This document shows positions 1-5,455 of a stretch of 6,342 bases of DNA, piece by piece (the first letter of the stretch is position 1; every line of letters begins with the position of its first letter). Under the pieces are notes generated by a model. It was given only the letters and a program-made list of their open reading frames with translations. It was not told the DNA's origin and made no database searches. Source of the stretch: Actinomycetota bacterium (GTDB lineage Bacteria; Actinomycetota; Actinomycetes; Propionibacteriales; Nocardioidaceae). Made by a program: the position numbers and the translations under genes. The stretch spans positions 1-6,342 of the forward strand of contig WLIH01000166.1 in assembly GCA_009702305.1 (NCBI GenBank). Direction: 5' to 3'.

Positions 1-1579
1 CCGCGTCGGGCAGGCCACGACCGTCGTCACGCACCGTGAGCGTCACGTCACCGTCGACGAGCACCAGCACGTCGACCGACGTGGCCTCCGCGTGCCTACT
101 GGCGTTGGAGAGGGCCTCGCCGAGGACGGCGAGCAGATCGGGCACGAGTTCCTCGCGGACGAGACTGCGCACCGGACCGACGAAGCGCAGGGTCGGGCGG
201 AACTTCAACGTCGCCTCGGCCCGGTCCACGATCCGCGTCACCTCGGTCTGGACGTCGGCGGTGGCGTCGAGACCGCCGAGGGCGAAGATGGTGCGCCGGA
301 TGTCCTGGATCGTCGCGTCGAGGTCGTCGACGGCCTGCTCCACGCGGCGGGTGACCTCCGGCTCGCCCGCCAGCCGCGATGCTCCCTGGAGTCCCAGCCC
401 GACCGCGAAGAGCCGCTGGATGACGAGGTCGTGGAGGTCGCGGCCGATCCGATCGCGATCCTCGAAGACGGCCAACCGCTGCTGATCCTCACGGGCCCGG
501 GCCAGGTGCAGCGCCAGGGCCGCCTGCTCGGCGAAGCTCGCCGGCAGCCCGGCGTCCACGGCGTGGAAGTAGTCGCTGCGCTCCGGCGTCCAGGCCAGGG
601 CGAGGACGCCCTCCACGCCGGACGACGAGCCGAGCGGCACCACGATCGCCGGTCCGAGCGTCGGCCAGTGCAGCGCAGCGGCGACATCGAGAGCCCGAGG
701 ATCGGACGCGAGGTCCTCGACGACGATCGACTCGCCGGCAGCGATCACCTCGGCGGCCAGCGAGCGCTCGAGGGAGAGGTTCTGCATCTGCTCGGCCGTG
801 GCGGGCAGCCCGGACACCGCCTGCAGACGCAGGGCCTCGAGCCCGCCCCCCGCCACGATCCATGCGACATCGGCATCGGCCACCGCTCGCGCGTGATCGG
901 CGATCGCCTGCAGCGCCTCGGCGCCGCTCCCCGACCCGGACAGCAGCGCGGTGATGTCGGCGGTCGCGGCCAGCCAGTGCTGCCGACTGGCCGACTCCTC
1001 GTAGAGGCGGGCGTTCTCGATCGCGACGCCGGCGGCCGCAGCCAGGGCGATCACCACCCGCTCGTCCTGCTCGCTGAAGTCGACGCCGCCGGCCTTCTCC
1101 GTCAGGTACAGGTTGCCGAAGACCCGGTCCCGGATCCGGACGGGCACGCCCAGCAGCGAGCTCATCGGCGGGTGGTGGGCCGGGAAGCCGTACGACGCCG
1201 GATGCGCCGCGATGTCGTGCAGGCGCAGGGGCTCCGGCCGATCGATGATGAGGCCGAGCAGCCCGTGCCCGGTCGGCAGATCGCCGATCTCGGCCACCTG
1301 GTCGGGAGTGACGCCGTGGTGGATGAAGGTGCGCAGACGGCGTTCGGGTCCGACTCCCAAGATGCCGAGAGCGGCGTACTTCGCGTCGACCAGCGTGCAG
1401 GCGATCGTGACGATCCGCGACAGCACGCCGTCGAGGGTGAGGTCGGCTGCCATGGTGAGCACCGCGTCGAGCAGGAGTCGCAGGCGTGCCTGCTCGTCGA
1501 GCACGCCCTCGACGCGCGCCAGCACCTCGCGCAAGAGCTCGTCGAACTCGACGCCCTCGAACCCGTCATCAGCGCTCAT
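1..1579 (-). CDS. DosS/DosT-type GAF-domain sensor histidine kinase (3' end cut by window edge)
   Basis: Membrane-free sensor kinase expected to sense O2, NO or CO through haem and phosphorylate a DosR-type regulator. Translating the minus strand from ATG at 1579 gives 526 uninterrupted codons to the window edge. Seen: N-terminal helix (about 10-45), GAF-1 (about 48-194), GAF-2 (about 205-360), HisKA_3 dimerisation domain with phosphoacceptor H383 in DRDRIGRDLHD, and the start of the HATPase domain with N-box GEALSNASRHAEAT (E488, N492) and G1 box DDGRGLPDA. The family is usually about 570-580 residues, so some 45-50 residues (rest of the ATP lid, G2 box) lie outside. In GAF-1, GFPAHHPPM places H136 at the proximal haem-ligand position (H149 of M. 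tuberculosis DosS), NLYLTEK places Y158 at the distal Tyr171 position, and G72 falls at DosS E87/DosT G85; these equivalences are recalled from the mycobacterial proteins. An AGGGGG ribosome-binding sequence (1590-1595) lies 9-10 nt before the ATG and supports this start. It is divergent from the flavoprotein gene at 1730. Its likely partner is the regulator at 2171-2821. Confidence 0.93.
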   Translation of the reverse strand, partial: MSADDGFEGVEFDELLREVLARVEGVLDEQARLRLLLDAVLTMAADLTLDGVLSRIVTIACTLVDAKYAALGILGVGPERRLRTFIHHGVTPDQVAEIGDLPTGHGLLGLIIDRPEPLRLHDIAAHPASYGFPAHHPPMSSLLGVPVRIRDRVFGNLYLTEKAGGVDFSEQDERVVIALAAAAGVAIENARLYEESASRQHWLAATADITALLSGSGSGAEALQAIADHARAVADADVAWIVAGGGLEALRLQAVSGLPATAEQMQNLSLERSLAAEVIAAGESIVVEDLASDPRALDVAAALHWPTLGPAIVVPLGSSSGVEGVLALAWTPERSDYFHAVDAGLPASFAEQAALALHLARAREDQQRLAVFEDRDRIGRDLHDLVIQRLFAVGLGLQGASRLAGEPEVTRRVEQAVDDLDATIQDIRRTIFALGGLDATADVQTEVTRIVDRAEATLKFRPTLRFVGPVRSLVREELVPDLLAVLGEALSNASRHAEATSVDVLVLVDGDVTLTVRDDGRGLPDA

Positions 1580-1603
1580 CGGTGCCGCACCCCCTGGCCC
1601 CGC

Positions 1604-1629
1604 CGGTGCTGGCGCGGGCCCGAGCACCG
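1604..1629. repeat. Inverted repeat upstream of the sensor kinase
   Basis: CGGTGCT (1604-1610) and AGCACCG (1623-1629) form a perfect 7-bp inverted repeat with a 12-nt spacer, 25-50 nt upstream of the kinase start. On the minus strand a TACGGT hexamer (1632-1627, matching actinobacterial TANNNT -10 elements) overlaps its outer arm. It could be an operator over the kinase promoter or a hairpin at the 5' end of its mRNA. The repeat is seen; the function is inferred. Confidence 0.4.
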
Positions 1630-1635
1630 TAGCAA

Positions 1636-1655
1636 CGCGGGACCTTGGTCACCTG
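1636..1655. promoter_or_regulatory. Candidate DosR-type box between kinase and PNPOx-like gene
   Basis: The core at 1639-1652, GGGACCTTGGTCAC, matches 11 of 14 positions of the core of the mycobacterial DosR consensus TTSGGGACTWWAGTCCCSAA by hand alignment. Both flanking S positions also match; the outer TT and AA do not. Its centre is about 84 nt upstream of the flavoprotein ATG at 1730, a reasonable activator position with a short leader. No convincing TANNNT -10 follows on the plus strand. A minus-strand TACGGT (1632-1627) lies directly beside the box, so it might also affect the kinase gene. Binding is inferred from the conserved DNA-contact residues in the nearby regulator. Confidence 0.45.
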
Positions 1656-1729
1656 CGCCTGAGGTCGAAGGTGTCTGGTCCACTCGAGGTGGTGGGCCCA
1701 GGCTGGGTGCAACGACCACGGGAGAAGCC

Positions 1730-2143
1730 ATGACCTACCTCGCTGAGCACCATGCCCACGGCCACCTCGTCGAGCTCGACCCTGACGAGTGCTGGGCCCT
1801 GCTCCGCACCGAGGCCGTCGGTCGGTTGGTCTGGACGAGCACCGAAGGTCTGACCGCGGTGCCGCTGAACTTCGCCGTCGTCGATCGGACCATCCGGGTC
1901 TCGACTGCTGCGTACTCGGCGGTGGGCCGAGAGGTCGACGACAGCCTCGTCGCCTTCCAAGCCGATCGCATCGACACGGCGGCCCGGACCGGCTGGAGCG
2001 TGCTCGTGCGCGGCCGCGCGCGCATCGACTACGGACCGCACGAGCCGCACGACGCGCTGGACGTCTGGCCGTCCGGGGCACGGTGGCTGACGATCACCCT
2101 GGAGCCGACCAGCATCACCGGACGCCACCTCCGCCCGGCCTGA
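1730..2143 (+). CDS. Pyridoxamine 5'-phosphate oxidase-like flavin-binding protein
   Basis: A 137-residue single-domain protein of the PNPOx-like split-barrel fold. Members bind FMN, F420 or haem and usually act as small cytosolic reductases or oxidases; the substrate cannot be read from sequence. Family signature seen: C21-x-x-LL followed by VGRLVW (30-35), a short loop, then the strand TAVPLNFAVVDRTIRV (42-57), VAFQADRID (74-82) and GWSVLVRGRARI (88-99). The start is ATG 1730 because GGGAG (1720-1724) lies 5 nt before it and the family N-terminus (a leader, then L-x-x-D/E-x-C-W-x-LL) begins here. The same frame stays open far upstream, but that stretch is antisense to the kinase. It is divergent from the kinase, with a DosR-like palindrome upstream, and convergent with the regulator 27 nt downstream. 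As I recall, small PNPOx-like proteins occur in mycobacterial DosR regulons, so a role in hypoxic or redox adaptation is plausible. True PdxH function is unlikely given the short length. Confidence 0.88.
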   Translation: MTYLAEHHAHGHLVELDPDECWALLRTEAVGRLVWTSTEGLTAVPLNFAVVDRTIRVSTAAYSAVGREVDDSLVAFQADRIDTAARTGWSVLVRGRARIDYGPHEPHDALDVWPSGARWLTITLEPTSITGRHLRPA

Positions 2144-2146
2144 TCG

Positions 2147-2159
2147 GTCGGTCGCCGAC
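2147..2159. terminator. Weak hairpin between convergent genes
   Basis: GTCGG-TCG-CCGAC is a perfect 5-bp stem with a 3-nt loop in the 27-nt gap between the convergent flavoprotein and regulator genes. There is no T-tract on either strand and the stem is short, so its use as a bidirectional terminator is only a possibility. Confidence 0.2.
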
Positions 2160-2170
2160 ACGCCTCGTGC

Positions 2171-2821
2171 TCAGAGCTGGTTCTTCGCTGCGAAGATCGC
2201 AGCCTGGGTCCGGCTCGTGAGGCCGAGCTTGGCCAGCATCGACGAGACGTAGTTCTTCACCGTCTTCTCCGCCAGGTGCATCCGCTCCGCGATCTGACGA
2301 TTCGTCATCCCCTCGCCGATCAGGTCCAGGATGCGCTGCTCCTGGCCGGTCAGCATCTCCCGCTCCTTGCTGACCGGCGGTCCGTTGCGCACGCGGTCGA
2401 GCACCTGGGCGGTGACGGCCGGGTCGAGCATCGAGTCCCCGGCTGCCACCCGACGCACCGTGTCGACGAGGTCGTTGCCGCGCACCTGCTTGAGGACGTA
2501 GCCCGCGGCGCCCGCCATGATCGAGGAGAAGAGCGCGTCGTCGTCGTCGTAGGACGTCAAGATGAGCACCGCGATCTGCGGGTCGCGCGAGCGGATCTCG
2601 CGACAGACGTCGATGCCGGAGCCGTCCGGCAGCCGCCCGTCGAGGATCGCGACGTCGGGCCGCAACGCCGGGATGCGACGCGTCGCCTCCTGCGCCGAGC
2701 CCGACTCGCCCACGACCACGATGTCGGCCTCGGACTCGAGCAGCTCGCGGATGCCTCGCCGCACGATCTCGTGGTCGTCGAGCAGGAAGACGCGGATCGC
2801 GTCGGCGGGGTCGTCGGGCAT
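2171..2821 (-). CDS. DosR-like (NarL/FixJ family) response regulator
   Basis: A 216-residue transcription factor; DosR of M. tuberculosis is 217 residues as I recall. Receiver domain (about 8-125): acidic pair D15-D16, phosphoacceptor D61 in VAILDGRLPDGSG, T89 in LILTSY, and K111 in GYVLK. A linker (about 126-155) leads to a LuxR-type HTH (about 156-212). AEKTVKNYVS carries K186, K189 and N190 at the positions of the DNA-contacting K179, K182 and N183 of DosR, so a DosR-like recognition sequence is likely. T205 matches DosR T198, a known Ser/Thr-kinase target, while the equivalent of DosR T205 is alanine. ATG 2821 is chosen because the receiver begins right after it and the length fits; an in-frame start at 2914 would add 31 low-complexity Arg/Gly-rich residues absent from the family. 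GGTGG sits 4 nt upstream, and TACGGT is placed as if transcription began at the ATG. It is divergent from the Acg-like gene and separated from the kinase by the PNPOx-like gene. Confidence 0.94.
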   Translation of the reverse strand: MPDDPADAIRVFLLDDHEIVRRGIRELLESEADIVVVGESGSAQEATRRIPALRPDVAILDGRLPDGSGIDVCREIRSRDPQIAVLILTSYDDDDALFSSIMAGAAGYVLKQVRGNDLVDTVRRVAAGDSMLDPAVTAQVLDRVRNGPPVSKEREMLTGQEQRILDLIGEGMTNRQIAERMHLAEKTVKNYVSSMLAKLGLTSRTQAAIFAAKNQL

Positions 2822-2827
2822 GTCCCC

Positions 2828-2856
2828 ACCGTAGTCACGACGGGCGGGCTCGTCCC
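2828..2856 (-). promoter_or_regulatory. Candidate promoter of the response regulator, possibly leaderless
   Basis: On the minus strand TACGGT (2833-2828) fits the TANNNT -10 pattern, with its last T seven positions before the A of ATG 2821, so transcription would begin at the start codon. A GGGACG hexamer (2856-2851) falls 17 nt upstream, at the -35 position, and contains a DosR half-site (GGGAC). Leaderless genes with this geometry are common in actinobacteria. The assignment is inferred from spacing only. Confidence 0.35.
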
Positions 2857-2862
2857 GGCCCG

Positions 2863-2892
2863 AGGACCTGAGTCGACCGGGACCTCCGACTC
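2863..2892. promoter_or_regulatory. Two weak tandem DosR-like sites between regulator and Acg-like gene
   Basis: AGGACCTGAGTCGA (2863-2876) and GGGACCTCCGACTC (2879-2892) each match about 9 of 14 core positions of the DosR consensus and are spaced 16 bp centre to centre. The first keeps the inner GGAC/GTC dyad; the second keeps one full GGGAC half-site. Their centres are about 74 and 58 nt upstream of the GTG at 2944. Each match is weak alone; the tandem arrangement and context raise the likelihood. Either the Acg-like gene or the regulator could be the target. Confidence 0.3.
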
Positions 2893-2931
2893 TGCCCACC
2901 CGCCGACGGAGCACGGATCGTCGACGTGATC

Positions 2932-2939
2932 AGAGGAGG
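2932..2939 (+). promoter_or_regulatory. Ribosome-binding site deciding the Acg-like start
   Basis: AGAGGAGG is a near-perfect Shine-Dalgarno sequence 4 nt before GTG 2944. It lies downstream of the alternative in-frame GTG at 2926, so 2944 is the better start. Confidence 0.7.
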
Positions 2940-2943
2940 CACG

Positions 2944-3954
2944 GTGCCGGGACAGCAGTGCGTGCACCGCCGCGACGTGCGGCACGACGACGTGGCGAGC
3001 ATCGTGGCCGCTGCCGTGCGGGCGCCCAGCGTGCACAACACCCAGCCCTGGCGCTGGCGGACGACAGCGACCGGGGTGGCGTTGTACGCCGACCACGAGC
3101 GTCGGCTCGCCCTCGCCGACCCGCAGGGGCGAGGCATGCTGATAAGCTGCGGAGCAGCCCTGGAGCACGCGCTCGTCGCTGCTCGCGCCCTCGGCATCGA
3201 GCCGCTCGTCCACCGCAGCGCCGACCCGATGGACGGCGGTCCGGTCGCGACCATCGATCTGACCTGGCACCTGGACGCCCCGGACCTCGATCGGGCCCGC
3301 GCCGACCTCGCCGTCCTGCTCAGGCGACGCACCGACCACCGGCGCTTCACGACCTGGCCCGTCCCGCCCGTCCTCCTGCAGGACCTCGCCTCAGTGGCCG
3401 CCCGGGACGGCGTGCAGGCGCTGCCGGTCCTCGATCCGGCCGCACGGCTGCGCACCGAGCTGCTGGTGCATCAGGCCCAGGACGTCCAAGGCCGGGACGC
3501 GGGGTTGGTCAGCGAGGTCCGCCGCTGCAGCGCCGACGCCGAGATCGGTCGCACCGACGGGCTCGTGCTGAGCGACGCGCTCGTCGTGCTGGCGACGGCG
3601 TTCGACGCCCCCCGGGACTGGGTGGTCATCGGCGAGGCGCTGACCGCCCTGTGGCTGGCGTCGACGGCGGCCGAGATCTCGGTCGTGCCGCTCTGCCAGG
3701 TCGTCGAGGTCGACCAGACGCGCGACGTGCTGCGCTGGGACGTCCTCGGCGGACGGCTGCACCCCCAGCTCGTGGTCCGGCTCGGCTGGCAGGAGCTCAG
3801 CCGCTCGACGCTGCCACCGACGTCGCGGCGGTCGGTCGCCGAGGTGCTCGACAACGGGCCGGACCCGTCCGTGACCCGAGACCCGCGACCCGGGGCCGAA
3901 GGTCCCCCCGCGGTGGGTCTGCATGCCGTGGGCGGGATGCTCCACGACTCCTAG
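2944..3954 (+). CDS. Acg-family FMN-binding nitroreductase-like protein
   Basis: A 336-residue cytosolic flavoprotein of the Acg group (M. tuberculosis Rv2032/Acg and Rv3131), a class strongly induced by DosR during hypoxia and NO stress. The exact substrate is unknown; FMN storage or sequestration has been proposed for Acg. Family signatures seen: VRAPSVHNTQPWRWR (25-39, first FMN-phosphate-binding segment), DPQGRGMLISCGAALEHALVAARALG (59-84), RRRTDHRRF (127-135), WVVIGEALTALWLASTA (226-242), and the C-terminal LGGRLHPQLVVRLGW (268-282). GTG 2944 is chosen for its ribosome-binding site and a length near the usual ~330. Two oddities: the segment between about 186 and 212, which in relatives holds a longer lid with a W-T/S-G motif and a Pro-rich loop, is roughly 30 residues short; and after the usual end near VAEVLDN (298-304) there is an extra ~32-residue Pro/Gly/Asp-rich tail. 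Both come from recalled relatives, not a computed alignment. It lies 40 nt upstream of cydA on the same strand and may be co-transcribed. Confidence 0.88.
   Translation: MPGQQCVHRRDVRHDDVASIVAAAVRAPSVHNTQPWRWRTTATGVALYADHERRLALADPQGRGMLISCGAALEHALVAARALGIEPLVHRSADPMDGGPVATIDLTWHLDAPDLDRARADLAVLLRRRTDHRRFTTWPVPPVLLQDLASVAARDGVQALPVLDPAARLRTELLVHQAQDVQGRDAGLVSEVRRCSADAEIGRTDGLVLSDALVVLATAFDAPRDWVVIGEALTALWLASTAAEISVVPLCQVVEVDQTRDVLRWDVLGGRLHPQLVVRLGWQELSRSTLPPTSRRSVAEVLDNGPDPSVTRDPRPGAEGPPAVGLHAVGGMLHDS
3862..3893 (+). repeat. GACCCGN heptad repeats at the 3' end of the Acg-like gene
   Basis: Three perfectly tandem copies of GACCCGN (3873-3879, 3880-3886, 3887-3893) are preceded by a fourth at 3862-3868, 11 bp upstream and about one helical turn away. 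The fourth copy lies within a CGGAC-CC-GTCCG palindrome (3860-3871). They encode part of the unusual C-terminal tail and lead directly into the DosR-like box upstream of cydA. A binding role is speculative; low-complexity GC-rich coding is the null explanation. Confidence 0.4.
3890..3909. promoter_or_regulatory. Candidate DosR-type box upstream of cydA
   Basis: The core at 3893-3906, GGGCCGAAGGTCCC, matches 11 of 14 positions of the DosR consensus core, with both flanking S positions matching and a complete GTCCC half-site. Its centre is about 95 nt upstream of the cydA GTG. It lies inside the extended 3' end of the Acg-like coding region. A TAGCGT hexamer (3952-3957) downstream fits a TANNNT -10. 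Together they could form a separate, oxygen-responsive cydAB promoter. This is inferred from hand alignment only. Confidence 0.4.
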
Positions 3955-3965
3955 CGTCGGAGTCG
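3945..3965. repeat. Perfect 7-bp inverted repeat at the Acg-like/cydA junction
   Basis: CGACTCC (3945-3951) and GGAGTCG (3959-3965) flank a 7-nt loop, TAGCGTC, which contains the Acg-like stop codon TAG (3952-3954) and a possible -10 hexamer. In RNA this would be a stable GC-rich hairpin 29 nt upstream of the cydA start; in DNA it could be an operator covering a cyd promoter. There is no T-tract, so simple intrinsic termination is unlikely. The repeat is directly visible; its role is inferred. Confidence 0.5.
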
Positions 3966-3983
3966 CCCGCACCGCACGCCGCC

Positions 3984-3989
3984 GAGGAG
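3984..3989 (+). promoter_or_regulatory. Ribosome-binding site of cydA
   Basis: GAGGAG lies 5 nt before GTG 3995. It selects this GTG over the in-frame ATG at 3923, which lies inside the upstream gene. Confidence 0.75.
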
Positions 3990-3994
3990 CACTC

Positions 3995-5440
3995 GTGGAC
4001 CTGACCGACATCGCCCGCTGGCAGTTCGCCATCACGACCGTCTACCACTTCCTCTTCGTCCCGCTGAGCATCGGCCTCTCCGCCATGGTCGCCGCCTATG
4101 AGACCGCCTGGCTGCGCACCCGCGACGAGCGCTGGCTGCGACTGACGAAGTTCTTCGGCAAGCTCTTCCTCATCAACTTCGCCATCGGCGTGGTGACCGG
4201 GATCGTGCAGGAGTTCCAGTTCGGGATGAACTGGAGCGACTACTCCCGCTTCGTCGGCGACGTCTTCGGCGCTCCGCTCGCGATCGAGGGACTGCTCGCC
4301 TTCTTCCTGGAGTCCACCTTCCTCGGCCTGTGGATCTTCGGCTGGGATCGACTCTCGGGGCGCCTGCACGCGGCCTGCATGTGGCTGGTCCACCTCGGCA
4401 CCCTGTTCTCCGCCTACTTCATCCTGGCCGCCAACAGCTGGATGCAGCACCCGGTCGGCTTCCGCTACAACCCGACGACCGGTCGCGCCGAGATGGACGA
4501 CTTCGCCGCGGTGCTGCTCAACAAGGTGCAGCTCGTGACGTTCCCCCACGTCGTGCTCGCGGCGTACCTCACCGCGGCAGCCTTCGTCGTCGCAGTCTCC
4601 TACTGGCACCTGACCCGACGCGCGCCCGACGAGTCGGATCGCTCGATGTACCGCTCGGCGACCCGGACGGCGGCCGTCGTGATGCTGGTGGCCGGGCTGG
4701 GCGTCGCCGTCAGCGGCGACCTGCAGGGCAAGGTGATGACCGAGGTCCAGCCGATGAAGATGGCAGCCGCCGAGGGCTTGTACGAGTCTGCGGACTCCGC
4801 GCCCTTCTCGCTGCTCACGGTCGGCACCCTCGACGGGTCCGCCGAGACCTTCTCCGTCAAGATCCCCGGCCTGCTGTCGTTCCTGGCCACCGGGAGCACC
4901 AGCGGCCGCGTCGTCGGGATCGACGAGCTCCGAGCGGAGTACCAGGAGACCTACGGCAGCGATCCCGGCGCGACCTACTACTCCCCCGGCGACTACACGC
5001 CGGTCATCCCGGTGACCTACTGGAGTTTCCGGATCATGATCGGTCTCGGACTGCTCGCCTCGGCGATCGCAGGGTGGGTGCTGTGGGCGACCCGCCGTGG
5101 CCGCACCCCGGCCGCGGCCGGGCTGCTCGGCACCGCGACCGTGGCACTGCCGCTGATGCCGCTCCTGGCGAACTCGTTCGGCTGGATCTTCACCGAGATG
5201 GGTCGCCAGCCATGGGCGGTCTTCGGCCTGATGACGACCGACCAGGCGGTGTCGCCCGGGGTCAGCGTGCCGCAGGCACTGACCTCCCTGATCGTGCTGA
5301 CCGGCCTGTACGGCGTGCTGGCCGTGATCGAGGTGCGGCTGCTGTTCGCCGCGATCGGGCGCGGCGCCGACCCACTCCCCCTGCCCGGGGACCCGTCCTC
5401 CGCGGAGGATCCCGACCGCCCACTCGCTTTCGCCTACTGA
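3995..5440 (+). CDS. cydA: Cytochrome bd quinol oxidase subunit I
   Basis: Membrane subunit carrying all three haems of cytochrome bd, the high-affinity terminal oxidase that oxidises quinol (menaquinol in actinobacteria) and reduces O2 to water. 481 residues, starting at GTG 3995 (VDLTDIARWQF, read as Met). Key residues, with E. coli equivalents in brackets: H18 (H19), E98 (E99), E106 (E107), H185 (H186, haem b558), K255 and E260 in the Q-loop VQPMKMAAAE (K252, E257), R346 and M348 in YWSFRIM (R391, M393, haem b558), W397 and E401 in GWIFTEMGRQPW, the GRQPW family signature. About nine hydrophobic segments are visible. The distance from the Q-loop to YWSFRIM is shorter than in E. coli CydA (522 residues), so this is the short-Q-loop type common in Gram-positives. 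It is followed after 15 nt by cydB. Linkage to an Acg-like gene and a DosR-type pair suggests induction at low O2 or by NO. Confidence 0.97.
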   Translation: MDLTDIARWQFAITTVYHFLFVPLSIGLSAMVAAYETAWLRTRDERWLRLTKFFGKLFLINFAIGVVTGIVQEFQFGMNWSDYSRFVGDVFGAPLAIEGLLAFFLESTFLGLWIFGWDRLSGRLHAACMWLVHLGTLFSAYFILAANSWMQHPVGFRYNPTTGRAEMDDFAAVLLNKVQLVTFPHVVLAAYLTAAAFVVAVSYWHLTRRAPDESDRSMYRSATRTAAVVMLVAGLGVAVSGDLQGKVMTEVQPMKMAAAEGLYESADSAPFSLLTVGTLDGSAETFSVKIPGLLSFLATGSTSGRVVGIDELRAEYQETYGSDPGATYYSPGDYTPVIPVTYWSFRIMIGLGLLASAIAGWVLWATRRGRTPAAAGLLGTATVALPLMPLLANSFGWIFTEMGRQPWAVFGLMTTDQAVSPGVSVPQALTSLIVLTGLYGVLAVIEVRLLFAAIGRGADPLPLPGDPSSAEDPDRPLAFAY

Positions 5441-5455
5441 GACCAGGACGTCGAC

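Noticed and set aside
92..1729. Long plus-strand open frame running into the PNPOx-like gene, about 546 extra codons upstream of its ATG
   Set aside because: It is antisense to the clearly recognisable kinase, its translation has no family motifs and shows the biased composition of a high-GC shadow frame. The PNPOx domain and a good ribosome-binding site begin at 1730.
2141..2173. Strong intrinsic terminator between the convergent genes
   Set aside because: Only a 5-bp stem without any T-tract is present, so I list it as a weak hairpin only.
2822..2914. Upstream start (2914) for the response regulator adding 31 residues
   Set aside because: The added residues are Arg/Gly-rich and outside the family, while ATG 2821 gives the expected length and leaves room for a divergent promoter.
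2276..2929. Plus-strand open frame antisense to the response regulator
   Set aside because: It overlaps an intact DosR-like gene with all key residues and has no recognisable motifs, so it is a shadow frame.
2926..2943. GTG 2926 as start of the Acg-like protein
   Set aside because: No ribosome-binding sequence precedes it at proper spacing, whereas AGAGGAGG directly precedes GTG 2944.
2958..4004. Plus-strand open frame overlapping the Acg-like gene in another frame
   Set aside because: The translation is Arg/Ala/Gly/Pro-rich without motifs, while the other frame carries the Acg signatures. It also does not supply the missing lid segment, so a frameshift is not indicated.
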